A stretch of DNA of 64,000 nt, from contig NZ_QNRE01000017.1 in NCBI RefSeq assembly GCF_003315035.1, positions 1-64,000 of the forward strand, read 5' to 3'. The notes beneath the pieces were generated by a model that saw nothing but the letters and a program-made list of their open reading frames with translations, made no database searches and was not told where the DNA came from. Shown here piece by piece: positions 17,322 to 25,548 of this stretch (its first letter is position 1; every line of letters begins with the position of its first letter). Position numbers and translations under genes: made by a program. This DNA is from Nocardia puris (GTDB lineage Bacteria > Actinomycetota > Actinomycetes > Mycobacteriales > Mycobacteriaceae).

Positions 17322-17391
17322 CCCCCACCATCTCCTCCCTGGGCGCGGTGTCTGGACCAAATGTCCACCGCCCCTCGGCAGGAGGTGAGAT
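17322..17391 (-). promoter_or_regulatory. structured 5' leader of small membrane gene A
   Basis: Read on the minus strand, the leader can fold as nested stems: TGGAC/GTCCA around loop ATTTG, then GGGCGGTG with CACCGCGCCC, then CTCCTG with CAGGGAG, which pairs the Shine-Dalgarno region. The same order of stems with a different loop is found in front of copy B (30356-30424). It may control access of ribosomes to the small gene. Confidence 0.45.
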
Positions 17392-17394
17392 CAC

Positions 17395-17445
17395 ATTGCG
17401 ACAACGAATCGCGTCGTCCTATTGCGCGACAACGAATTTCGCGTC
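17395..17445. repeat. short direct repeat (two ATTGCG-ACAACGAAT units)
   Basis: ATTGCGACAACGAATcGCGTC and ATTGCGcgACAACGAATttCGCGTC follow each other about 26 bp apart, upstream of small gene A on its own strand. They could be binding sites for a regulator. Confidence 0.45.
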
Positions 17446-17508
17446 TCGCACATGTGGGCTTGTCTGGAACATCCCGAATGGACGCTTGATATCGATGGCC
17501 GAATCCTC

Positions 17509-17630
17509 CGATTGTCCGTCCCGGATTCCCGCACGCGGCAGCCTCGACAACGGAACCAACCGCAGCGGGCGACTGTCCGGACCGGAATCCCGCACACGGC
17601 ATCCCCGTCAACGGAACCAGTCGCAGTAGG
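17509..17630. repeat. diverged 61-bp tandem repeat, two units
   Basis: Two units (17509-17569 and 17570-17630), each starting CGA-TGTCCG and containing GAATCCCGCAC / GATTCCCGCAC and CAACGGAACCA, about 80 % alike. No reading frame is preserved. They lie in the region upstream of small gene A; with the leader and the short direct repeat they fill the stretch between genes. Confidence 0.55.
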
Positions 17631-17653
17631 CAATCGACAGAGGGCGACGACCG

Positions 17654-17797
17654 TCAGCGGCTGGGCGGTTCCGCCGGCATCGGCTCCTCCACCTCCTCGG
17701 CGGGCGCGCTCGGGTGGGGCCACCAGATGGCGGCGGCGGTGATCGATACCAGCGCGAGGACGAGGGTCAGCAGGGCGATGAGGGTGGGTGGGTTCAT
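17654..17797 (-). CDS. 47-residue single-pass membrane protein
   Basis: MNPPTLIALLTLVLALVSIT... with one transmembrane helix at residues 5-26 (ending AAAIWW), then an acidic Pro-rich tail (EEVEEPMPAEPPSR). GGGAGG at 17808-17803 is 5 nt upstream of the ATG, a strong ribosome-binding site, which supports translation. Function not recognised. It lies in the variable zone after tRNA-Pro. Confidence 0.55.
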   Translation of the reverse strand: MNPPTLIALLTLVLALVSITAAAIWWPHPSAPAEEVEEPMPAEPPSR

Positions 17798-18235
17798 CGG
17801 ATCCTCCCGGTGGTGACGGAGGGCGCCCGGCGTCAGGTGGGGCCTGCCCGCCCGGTGGCGCAACCGGGCGGAGTGCCGATGAAGGGGCACGGTGTGGTCC
17901 CGACGCCGGGGCCGATCATCAGGATGACCCTTCAATGTGACCAGCGGGCGCACACCGTGTTGCGTTGTCCTCGCACGGCGGGACAACCATCGGTGAACTT
18001 TCGGACTCCACAGGCTGCAATACGGGGTGCGGCACGACCGCATCGAATCCGGACCGACAGCGCTCGCCGGGCGCCAACCCGTCGGCCCACCCCGCACTCG
18101 AGTATCGGAACTCGAACGCGCCTGCGATGATCGAATCGTCGTCCCGGCCTCCGAGCACCGGCGGTGAGCAGACGCTTACTCGCTGTTAACTTACGGGCAC
18201 ACGGCCGAAACGCGAGGTCCATAGCGTATACAGGC
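17798..18235. other. intergenic stretch with one hairpin and GntR promoter region
   Basis: A 9-bp hairpin CCGCCCGGT (17848-17856)/ACCGGGCGG (17863-17871) lies just upstream of the small membrane gene on the minus strand. Near the right end, TAGCGT (18222-18227) is a -10 candidate 8 nt before the GntR start, and GTATAC (18226-18231) is a candidate GntR operator core. Nothing else is recognised. Confidence 0.4.
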
Positions 18236-18943
18236 ATGTCGACACGGGTGGCCACACTGGCCGATGCAGCGGGTAGACCGTTGCGGGACGTGGTGTATAC
18301 GGCGTTGCGCGACGAGTTGATGAACGGCGACATCAAGTTCGGCGAACGCCTCACCGAGCCGAAACTCTCGGCGCGCTTCGGGATTTCGCGGACCCCCATC
18401 CGCGAGGCCCTGACGGTGCTGTGTTCCGACGGCCTGCTCCGCCGCGAGGAATACGGCTTCAGCCCCGTCCGCCCCAGCATTCCGCTCGTGCGCGACCTGT
18501 ACGAATTGCGAATCACGTTGGAGCTGGGCGGTATCCAGCGCGCCATCGACAACCCCGATATCCACCACGATCACGAATTGCTGGCGACCGAGCGCAAGGC
18601 GTGGCTGGAATTGCAGGCCGACCCGCCCGCGCAGGAACCGGGATTCGTGGTGCGCGACGAGGAATTCCACGTCACGCTGCTCACCGCGGCGGGCAACGCC
18701 GAACTGGTGCGCGCGCTGCAATCGGTGAATTCCCGCATCCGCCACGTGCGCATGTACGACTTCATGGTCAACAACCGCATCGAGACCACCATCACCGAAC
18801 ATCTCGGCATTCTCGACGCCGTTCTGGCCGACGACCTTCAGCTGGCATATCGCCTGCTGCACAAGCACATCGGCGAATCGCTGGACGTGGTGCTGGAACG
18901 GGTGACCCGCGCCATCGCCGCGATGTCGCTGGCGACGGATTGA
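18236..18943 (+). CDS. GntR-family regulator, FadR/FCD subfamily
   Basis: A 235-residue protein. The N-terminal winged helix includes GERLTEPKLSARFGISRTPIREAL, a textbook GntR recognition motif; residues from about 90 onward form an FCD ligand-binding domain with metal-type residues in DEEFHVTLLTAAGN and TEHLGILDAV. It lies 10 nt before the urea carboxylase gene on the same strand, so it most likely controls that operon in response to a urea-related or carboxylate ligand. GTATAC at 18226-18231, beside the -10, and again inside the gene near 18293, is a plausible operator core. Confidence 0.85.
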   Translation: MSTRVATLADAAGRPLRDVVYTALRDELMNGDIKFGERLTEPKLSARFGISRTPIREALTVLCSDGLLRREEYGFSPVRPSIPLVRDLYELRITLELGGIQRAIDNPDIHHDHELLATERKAWLELQADPPAQEPGFVVRDEEFHVTLLTAAGNAELVRALQSVNSRIRHVRMYDFMVNNRIETTITEHLGILDAVLADDLQLAYRLLHKHIGESLDVVLERVTRAIAAMSLATD

Positions 18944-18953
18944 GGAGTACGAA

Positions 18954-21900
18954 GTGCAGTTCGATACGGTGCTCGTCGCCAATCGCGGCGAGATCGCGGT
19001 CCGGGTTCTGCGGTCCGCCAAAGCGCTCGGCCTGAAAACGGTCGCCGTCTATTCCGATGCCGACGCGGCCGCCGCGCACGTCGAATTCGCCGATGCCGCG
19101 GTGCGTCTGGGTCCGGCCCCAGCCGCCGAGTCCTACCTGCGCGCCGATCTGGTGATCGAGGCGGCGCTCTCGACCGGCGCGGGCGCGATTCATCCGGGAT
19201 ACGGATTCCTCTCGGAAAACGCGGATTTCGCGACCGCGGCCGCCGACGCGGGGATCGCGTTCGTCGGCCCCACCCCGGACCAGTTGCGCGTCTTCGGTGA
19301 CAAGCACACCGCCCGTGAGGCCGCGCGCGCCGTGGGCGTGCCGCTGATCCCGGGCAGCGGTCTGCTGGAATCGGCCGACCACGCGGTGGCCGAGGCGGAG
19401 CGGATCGGCTACCCGGTGATGCTGAAAGCCGTCGGCGGCGGTGGCGGTATCGGCATGCAGAGCTGCTTCACCGCCGACGAGGTGCGCGCCGCGTTCGAGC
19501 GGGTGCAGCGCCTGGCGGCCACCAACTTCTCCTCCACCGGCGTGTTCCTGGAGCGCTTCGTGGCGCGGGCCCGGCACGTGGAGGTGCAGCTGTTCGGCGA
19601 CGGCGCGGGCCGCGTGGTCAGCCTCGGCACCCGCGACTGCTCGCTGCAACGCCGCAACCAGAAGGTCATCGAGGAGGCGCCCGCACCCGGCCTCGCCGAC
19701 GAGGTGACCGAACAGCTGCTGCGCACCTCGCGAGAGCTGGCGAAATCGGTCGGCTACCGCTCGGCCGGCACCGTGGAATTCGTCTACGACGTGGATCGGG
19801 GCGAGGCCTCGTTCCTCGAGGTCAACACCCGCTTGCAGGTGGAACACCCGGTGACGGAAGCGATCACGGGCGCGGACCTGGTGGAGTGGATGTTGCGGCT
19901 GGCCGGCGGCGACGCGTCCATGCTGGACGGCCTGCCCGAATCCGGCCCGGTGAGCAGCGGTTGGGCCGTCGAGGCCCGCGTCTACGCCGAGGACCCCGGC
20001 CACGACTACCGGCCCAGCGCCGGGCTGGTCACCGCCGCGGAATTCCCCGCCGACGCGCGCGTGGACACCTGGGTCGCCACCGGCACCGAGGTGAGCCCGT
20101 ACTACGACCCGCTGCTGGCCAAGGTGATCACCTCCGGCCCCACCCGCGACGCCGCGTTCGCCGGCCTGGCCGACGCGCTGGCCGCCACCACCATCCACGG
20201 CGTGCATACCAATACGGCCCAATTGCGTGCCATCGCAACCAATCCCACGGTCGCGGCGGCCGGCCACGTCACCACCACGCTGGCCGACCTCACCATCGCC
20301 GACCACCGCGTCGACGTGGAACGCGGCGGCACCATGACCACCATCCAGGACCACCCCGGTCGAATCGGCTTGTGGGAGGTGGGAATTCCGCCGTCGGGCC
20401 CGATGGACGACCTCTCGTTCACCCTGGCCAATACGGCCGTCGGCAACCCGGCGGGCGTCCCGGCGCTGGAGTGCACTCTGCAAGGACCGCGCCTGCGGTT
20501 CGCGACGGAGACGGTGGTCTGCGTGACCGGCGCCGACGCCCCCGTCACCCTCGACGACGCACCCGTCCCGATGTGGGAGCCGGTCACGGTCCCCGCGGGC
20601 TCGGTGCTCGACATCGGCGCGCCCGCCGGCGCGGGCCTGCGCACCTACCTCGCGGTGCGCGGCGGATTCGACGCGCCGCTCTACCACGGCAGCGCGTCCA
20701 CCTTCACGCTCGGCGGCTTCGGCGGCGTGACAGGCAAGGCGGTCACGGCGGGCGATGTGCTGCACGTGGTCACCGGCCGCGACGATCTGAGCGCACCCGC
20801 CGAGGTGCCCGCCGCCGCGCGCCCGGAGTTCACCCACGAGTGGGAGCTCGCCGTCGGCCTCGGCCCGCAGACCTCGCCCGCGTACTTCACCGACGAGGAC
20901 ATGGCCCAGTTCTGCACACACCCTTGGCAAGTCGGCAGTCACGCCAACCGCACCGGCATCCGGCTGGAGGGCCCGAAGCCCACCTGGTCGCGCACCGACG
21001 GCGGCGAGGCGGGCCTGCACCCGTCGAACCTGCACGACAATCCTTACAGCGTCGGCACATTGAACGTCTCCGGTGATACGCCGATCCTGCTCGGCCCCGA
21101 CGGCCCGAGCCTCGGCGGCTTCGCTTGCCCGCTCACCGTGGTGGCCGGGCACCGCTGGAAGCTGGGCCAGGTGCGTCCCGGTGACAGCATCCGCTTCGCG
21201 CCGGTGGACGACGAGGAGGCGACGGCCCTGCGCCGCTCCGACGAGCGCCGCGCCAAGGCCGCCGTCCCCAGCGTGTGGACCGATCCGGGCGACCGAGGGG
21301 TGCTCGGCTCGGTGGACGCGGGCGCCGACCGCCCGCGCGTGGTGTACCTGCGCGGCGGCGACGACAACATCCTCGTCGAATACGGCGAGATGGTGCTGGA
21401 TCTGGGTCTGCGCATGCGGGTGCACGCGCTCTCGGAGGCGCTCGCGGCGGCCGGCCTGCCCGGCATCATCGACGTGACGCCGGGCGTGCGCTCGCTGCAC
21501 ATCCACTTCGATCCCGATGTGCTGCCGCAGCATCGGCTGGTCGGTACCCTCGCCGAGCTCGAGACCGAGCTGCCCGCCACGCACGATCTGGTGGTGCCGA
21601 GCCGCACCATCCGGCTGCCGCTCTCCTTCGATGACCCGTCCATCGCCGAGGCCATCGACCGCTACCGCAGCGGCGTGCGCGACACCGCGCCGTGGCTGCC
21701 GTCCAACACCGAATTCATCCGGCGCATCAACGGTTTGGACAGCGTCGACCAGGTGCGCGACACCGTCTTCGACGCCGAATACCTGGTGCTCGGCCTCGGC
21801 GACGTGTATCTCGGTGCGCCGCTGGCGGTTCCGCTCGATCCGCGCCACCGCCTGGTCACCACCAAGTACAACCCGGCGCGCACCTGGACCCCCTCCGACG

Positions 21901-22559
21901 CGGTGGGCATCGGCGGCAAGTACCTGTGCGTCTACGGCATGGCCTCCCCCGGCGGCTACCAGCTCATCGGGCGCACCGTGCCGATCTGGTCCAGCTACCG
22001 CCAGTCCGCGCCGTTCGAATCCGGGACGCCGTGGCTGTTCCGGTTCTTCGATCGCATCGTGTGGGAGCCGGTCACCCCGGAGGAGCTGCTCGACTTCCGC
22101 GCGGCCGCCAAGGCGGGCCGTTTCGACGCCGAGGTGAGCGAAGGCACGTTCGCCCTCGCCGACCACCTGCGCCTGCTGGAGGAGAACGCGGAGTCCATCG
22201 CCGCGTTCGAAGCCAGGCAGAGCGAGGCGTTCGAGGTGGAGAAGCAGGCGTGGCACGCCTCGGGCGAATTCGACCGCGCCAGTGCCGAACCCGCCGCCCC
22301 GGAACCGGTCGAGGATCCGCTCGCGGGTCTGCCCGCCGACGCCACCGTGGTGACCGCGCCGATGATCGGCAACGTCTGGCGGGTGGAGATCGAGGAGGGG
22401 CAGCGCCTCGACGCGGGCGCGCCGGTCGCCATCCTCGAGGCCATGAAGTTGGAACTACCGGTGCACAGCCCGGGCGCCGGTACCGTGCTCAGGGTGCTCA
22501 CCGCGCCCGGCGCCAAAGTGGAACCGGGAACCCCGCTAGCAGTGATCGGAGTCGACTGA
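18954..22559 (+). CDS. uca: urea carboxylase (biotin-dependent)
   Basis: At 1201 residues the length is that of complete urea carboxylases. Order: biotin carboxylase domain (about 1-450, with VANRGEIAVRV and the ATP-grasp loop KAVGGGGGIGMQ), AHS2/KipA-like carboxyltransferase half (about 460-770), AHS1/KipI-like half (about 795-1010) and a C-terminal biotin carrier domain with EAMKLELP, biotinyl Lys1165. It carboxylates urea to allophanate using ATP and bicarbonate. Some family members prefer guanidine; no carboxyguanidine deiminase genes are adjacent, so urea is the simpler assignment. GTG start with GAGGAG 7 nt upstream. The allophanate hydrolase gene follows with no gap. Confidence 0.92.
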   Translation: MQFDTVLVANRGEIAVRVLRSAKALGLKTVAVYSDADAAAAHVEFADAAVRLGPAPAAESYLRADLVIEAALSTGAGAIHPGYGFLSENADFATAAADAGIAFVGPTPDQLRVFGDKHTAREAARAVGVPLIPGSGLLESADHAVAEAERIGYPVMLKAVGGGGGIGMQSCFTADEVRAAFERVQRLAATNFSSTGVFLERFVARARHVEVQLFGDGAGRVVSLGTRDCSLQRRNQKVIEEAPAPGLADEVTEQLLRTSRELAKSVGYRSAGTVEFVYDVDRGEASFLEVNTRLQVEHPVTEAITGADLVEWMLRLAGGDASMLDGLPESGPVSSGWAVEARVYAEDPGHDYRPSAGLVTAAEFPADARVDTWVATGTEVSPYYDPLLAKVITSGPTRDAAFAGLADALAATTIHGVHTNTAQLRAIATNPTVAAAGHVTTTLADLTIADHRVDVERGGTMTTIQDHPGRIGLWEVGIPPSGPMDDLSFTLANTAVGNPAGVPALECTLQGPRLRFATETVVCVTGADAPVTLDDAPVPMWEPVTVPAGSVLDIGAPAGAGLRTYLAVRGGFDAPLYHGSASTFTLGGFGGVTGKAVTAGDVLHVVTGRDDLSAPAEVPAAARPEFTHEWELAVGLGPQTSPAYFTDEDMAQFCTHPWQVGSHANRTGIRLEGPKPTWSRTDGGEAGLHPSNLHDNPYSVGTLNVSGDTPILLGPDGPSLGGFACPLTVVAGHRWKLGQVRPGDSIRFAPVDDEEATALRRSDERRAKAAVPSVWTDPGDRGVLGSVDAGADRPRVVYLRGGDDNILVEYGEMVLDLGLRMRVHALSEALAAAGLPGIIDVTPGVRSLHIHFDPDVLPQHRLVGTLAELETELPATHDLVVPSRTIRLPLSFDDPSIAEAIDRYRSGVRDTAPWLPSNTEFIRRINGLDSVDQVRDTVFDAEYLVLGLGDVYLGAPLAVPLDPRHRLVTTKYNPARTWTPSDAVGIGGKYLCVYGMASPGGYQLIGRTVPIWSSYRQSAPFESGTPWLFRFFDRIVWEPVTPEELLDFRAAAKAGRFDAEVSEGTFALADHLRLLEENAESIAAFEARQSEAFEVEKQAWHASGEFDRASAEPAAPEPVEDPLAGLPADATVVTAPMIGNVWRVEIEEGQRLDAGAPVAILEAMKLELPVHSPGAGTVLRVLTAPGAKVEPGTPLAVIGVD

Positions 22560-24293
22560 ATGACCGCAGGCGTCCTGGGTGTCACCCCAGCACAGGATTC
22601 GCCCACCGAGCGGGTGGCCGCCGCCTACCGGCGCATCGCCGAGGTGGACCGGCCCGAGGTGTGGATCACGCTGCGCCCCGAGGCCGAGGTCGCCGCCGAG
22701 GCCGCCGAGGTGGCGCGCCGGGTGGCCGAGGGCGAGGAGCTGCCGCTGGCCGGCCGGCTCGTCGCGGTCAAGGACAATATCGATGTGGCGGGGCTGCCGA
22801 CGACGGCCGCGTGTCCCGAGTTCGCCTACACCGCAACGGAAACCGCATCTGCCGTGGAGCGGCTGACGGCGGCGGGCGCGGTGGTGCTCGGCAAGACCAA
22901 TCTCGACCAGTTCGCGACCGGCCTGGTCGGCACCCGCAGCCCGTACGGCGCGGTGCGCAATGCCGTTGACCCGGAACTGGTTTCGGGTGGTTCGTCGTCG
23001 GGGTCGGCGGTGGCCGTCGCACTCGGCGTCGCCGATATCGGCATCGGCACCGACACCGCCGGGTCGGGCCGGGTGCCCGCGGCGCTGAACGGGATCGTCG
23101 GAGTCAAGGCCACGCTGGGTGTGATCCCGGCGCACGGTGTGGTGCCCGCCTGCGCCGACTACGACGCCGTCACCGTGTTCGCCGCCGACCTGGACCTGGC
23201 GATCCAGGCCGCGGCGGTGATGGCCGGACCGGAATCGCGCGACCCGCGCAGCCGCACCTGGCCGCCGGACGTGGCGCTCGCGGCGCGGCAGCAACCGCGC
23301 CTGGGCGTGCCGCGCGAACTCGACCTGGCGCCGCTGAGCGAGGACTATCGCGACGCGTTCGCCAAAACCCTTGCCGCCGTGCGGGAATCCGGGATAGAGA
23401 CGGTGGAGATCGACATCTCCGGTCTGCTCGGCGCGGCGCTGCTGCTCTACGACGGCGCGATCGTCGCCGAGCGGTACGCGGCGGTCGGCGAGTTCCTGTC
23501 CACCGGGCCCGCGGGCGCCGATCCGACGGTGGCGGCGATCATCGGCGCGGCCGCGGGCACCACCGGTCCCGCGTTCGCCGCCGATCTGGACGCGCTCGCC
23601 CGCGCCCGCACCGACGCCGCGCACCTGCTGCGAGACGTGGACGGCCTGCTGCTACCCACCACCACCGAACATCCGAGTATCGCTGCGGTGCAAGAGGATA
23701 CGGTCGGCATCAACCGCCGCATGGGCACCTACACCAACTTCTGCAACCTGCTCGACATGGTCTCGATCGCCGTTCCCGGCGCACCGACCGCGACGGGCGC
23801 GCCCTTCGGCGTGATGGTGGTGACGCCCACGTTCACCGATCAGGTGGCGGTCGATCTGGCGGCCCGCGTGGCCGGGCTCGACCACGCGCCGCTGCTGGTC
23901 CGCGACGGTGTGGAGCTGGCGGTCTTCGGCGCGCACCTGCGCGGGCAGCCGCTGCACTGGCAGCTGGAGGAGATCGGCGCACGCTTCGCGGGCGAGATCG
24001 AGACCACCGACGCCTACCGCCTGACGGCGCTGGACACGGTGCCGCCGAAGCCCGGATTGGTGCGCCACGGTGCGGGGCAGGGCGCGCCGATCGTCGGCGA
24101 GCTGTACACGGTGTCGCGGGCCGGCCTCGGCGGCTTCCTCGCCGCGCTGCCCGCGCCGATGGCGCTGACGGCGGTCGAATTGTCCGACGGCCGTTCGGTG
24201 ATCGGCTTCGCCTGCACCTACGACGCGGCGCTCGCGGCCACCGACATCACCGAATTCGGCGGCTGGAAAGCGTATCTGGGCCGCGCCAACTGA
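22560..24293 (+). CDS. atzF: allophanate hydrolase
   Basis: A 577-residue amidase-signature enzyme that completes urea breakdown: allophanate to two NH3 and two CO2. The Ser-cisSer-Lys triad is visible as Lys in VAVKDNIDVAG, Ser in GGSSSGSAVAVALG and Ser in GTDTAGSGRVPAAL. The C-terminal domain (from about 440; VFGAHLRGQPLHWQLEEIGA) is the AtzF/DUR1-type domain seen in true allophanate hydrolases, which distinguishes it from other amidases. The ATG begins on the base after the urea carboxylase stop, so the two are coupled in one operon. Confidence 0.92.
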   Translation: MTAGVLGVTPAQDSPTERVAAAYRRIAEVDRPEVWITLRPEAEVAAEAAEVARRVAEGEELPLAGRLVAVKDNIDVAGLPTTAACPEFAYTATETASAVERLTAAGAVVLGKTNLDQFATGLVGTRSPYGAVRNAVDPELVSGGSSSGSAVAVALGVADIGIGTDTAGSGRVPAALNGIVGVKATLGVIPAHGVVPACADYDAVTVFAADLDLAIQAAAVMAGPESRDPRSRTWPPDVALAARQQPRLGVPRELDLAPLSEDYRDAFAKTLAAVRESGIETVEIDISGLLGAALLLYDGAIVAERYAAVGEFLSTGPAGADPTVAAIIGAAAGTTGPAFAADLDALARARTDAAHLLRDVDGLLLPTTTEHPSIAAVQEDTVGINRRMGTYTNFCNLLDMVSIAVPGAPTATGAPFGVMVVTPTFTDQVAVDLAARVAGLDHAPLLVRDGVELAVFGAHLRGQPLHWQLEEIGARFAGEIETTDAYRLTALDTVPPKPGLVRHGAGQGAPIVGELYTVSRAGLGGFLAALPAPMALTAVELSDGRSVIGFACTYDAALAATDITEFGGWKAYLGRAN

Positions 24294-24302
24294 GAACATG
24301 CG

Positions 24303-24341
24303 GAAGGCCCGGCAGTTCCTCCCCAGGTCTGCCGGGCCTTC
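24303..24341. terminator. terminator after the urea operon
   Basis: Perfect 13-bp stem GAAGGCCCGGCAG (24303-24315)/CTGCCGGGCCTTC (24329-24341). Confidence 0.8.
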
Positions 24342-24391
24342 GCTGTGTCCGCCGGGGGCGCCTCCCCGCGCCGTCCGGCGGAACTCTGGGT

Positions 24392-24617
24392 GGGCGGGCC
24401 GGTCACCCCTCGTGAACCGGCCCGCCCCGATGTCGGGTGGGATTTTCGGCCGCTGCCCGACGGTTACCTTCGGCAGCGGGCGCACCTGCGTCGCCCGCAG
24501 CTCCCGGAAGAGCCTTCGGCGGCGTAGCCGGAGGAGAACCAGCCGGGTCGATCACCCCTCGTGGACCGACCCGGCCGGATTCCGCGACGGGACCTGTCAC
24601 CCCTCGTTGGACAGGTC
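24392..24617. repeat. three hairpins sharing one loop sequence but with different stems
   Basis: Hairpin 1: GGGCGGGCCGGT (24392-24403)/ACCGGCCCGCCC (24416-24427). Hairpin 2: GCCGGGTCG (24542-24550)/CGACCCGGC (24567-24575). Hairpin 3: GACCTGTC (24591-24598)/GACAGGTC (24610-24617). All three enclose TCACCCCTCGT followed by KGA-like bases, while the stems differ completely yet stay paired. An extra hairpin with another loop (CCGCTGCC/GGCAGCGG, 24450-24479) lies between the first and second. They lie between convergent genes; no protein is seen in this stretch. Confidence 0.7.
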
Positions 24618-24671
24618 ACGCCCCGGACTCCCACCCCGGTGGTGGTTGTCGATATCCCCCCTTCCCCCGGG

Positions 24672-25163
24672 TTACTGGCAGAACGCGAACGTCCCCAGTT
24701 CGGTACGGCCGTCCTTGATCAGGTAGCCGGTCGCGGCGAGGTCGGTACTCGCCACGACGTTTTCGCCGTCGGGCGCGAGCCACTCGACCTCCTGCACGAC
24801 CTTGTAGGCGTTGGGGTCGTTGCGCAGGACCTCGACCTTGGTGTCGTCCAGATCGGCGGGCTTGGTGTCGGTGGCCTTGCCCTGCTCCCACTCACCGGCG
24901 CTGGAGAGGGTCAGCTGGGCGGCGTCGTAGATGACGGTGCGGTAGCGGACCTGCTGCTTCTCGTCGGGCTGGTAACCGGCCTGGGCGTAGACGATGGGCG
25001 CCGCGATCTCGATCTGGATGCGGTTGTCCTTGTGGGTGCAGGTGGCCTGGCCGGTGAGCGCGACGCCCGGCGTGCCGGTGTCGGCGGCGGCGACGCCCGA
25101 GCCGAAGACGAGCGCGGAGGCGGTGGCCGAGAGGGCGAGTGCGGTGGTCAGCTTGCCGATCAT
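24672..25163 (-). CDS. secreted protein of unknown function
   Basis: A 163-residue protein from the ATG at 25163; a longer start at 25214 would put 17 charged residues before the signal peptide, so it is less likely. The signal sequence MIGKLTTALALSATASALVF ends in GVAAAD, a good signal peptidase I site. The mature part (about 130 residues) has two cysteines, one near each end (QATCTHKD and FAFCQ), probably disulfide-bonded, and the segment WLAPDGENVVASTDLAATGYL. I recognise no family function. Its 3' end faces the three hairpins described separately. Confidence 0.75.
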   Translation of the reverse strand: MIGKLTTALALSATASALVFGSGVAAADTGTPGVALTGQATCTHKDNRIQIEIAAPIVYAQAGYQPDEKQQVRYRTVIYDAAQLTLSSAGEWEQGKATDTKPADLDDTKVEVLRNDPNAYKVVQEVEWLAPDGENVVASTDLAATGYLIKDGRTELGTFAFCQ

Positions 25164-25355
25164 CTGTCTGGCGTCCTTCGTGGTGTCCGAGCCGGTGTGT
25201 TCCGGTGTTGTCACAAACTTTGCGTCGCGCGTCTTGGGGCACCCTTAAAAAGATCTTGCAGGGGAGAAACCGCAGGTAGATGGGGTTGTGCTAACACTTG
25301 CCCACGGTGCGAGCGATGATGGAAAAGCCTGCGACTCCCGACGATCGGAGCAACG

Positions 25356-25415
25356 ATGGAAACCGTGGTGGTGTGGATCCTCGCCAGCATCCTGTACTGG
25401 TGGGGTCTGCTGTGA
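25356..25415 (+). CDS. possible 19-residue hydrophobic peptide
   Basis: METVVVWILASILYWWGLL, preceded by GGAG 6 nt upstream of the ATG. It is the size of a membrane-inserted micropeptide. There is no second copy or other conservation evidence in the window, so translation is uncertain. It stands alone between the secreted-protein gene and the MFS gene, in an otherwise empty 380-nt region. Confidence 0.3.
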   Translation: METVVVWILASILYWWGLL

Positions 25416-25500
25416 GCAATGGCCTGGCCGCATCGCCGGCCAGGCTCCCCAATCCCTGATCGGGCGTCCGCGGCGCGGCACGCGAATGACGAGAACGACT

Positions 25501-25529
25501 GTGCCCCGGGGCTTTCCACCCCGGGGCAC
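25501..25529. terminator. terminator of the MFS gene
   Basis: Perfect 11-bp stem GTGCCCCGGGG (25501-25511)/CCCCGGGGCAC (25519-25529), loop CTTTCCA. Confidence 0.8.
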
Positions 25530-25548
25530 CGTCGCGTTCAGCGCTTGA

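Noticed and set aside
18792..22256. Very long open frame opposite the urea carboxylase gene (and similar ones opposite ponA2, leuA and others)
   Set aside because: They mirror the real genes' codon bias in a GC-rich genome, lack domains and ribosome-binding sites, and have His/Arg/Gly-rich composition.
18954..24293. Guanidine rather than urea pathway with a guanidine riboswitch
   Set aside because: No carboxyguanidine deiminase genes and no recognisable ykkC-type leader precede the operon; control appears to be by the GntR protein.
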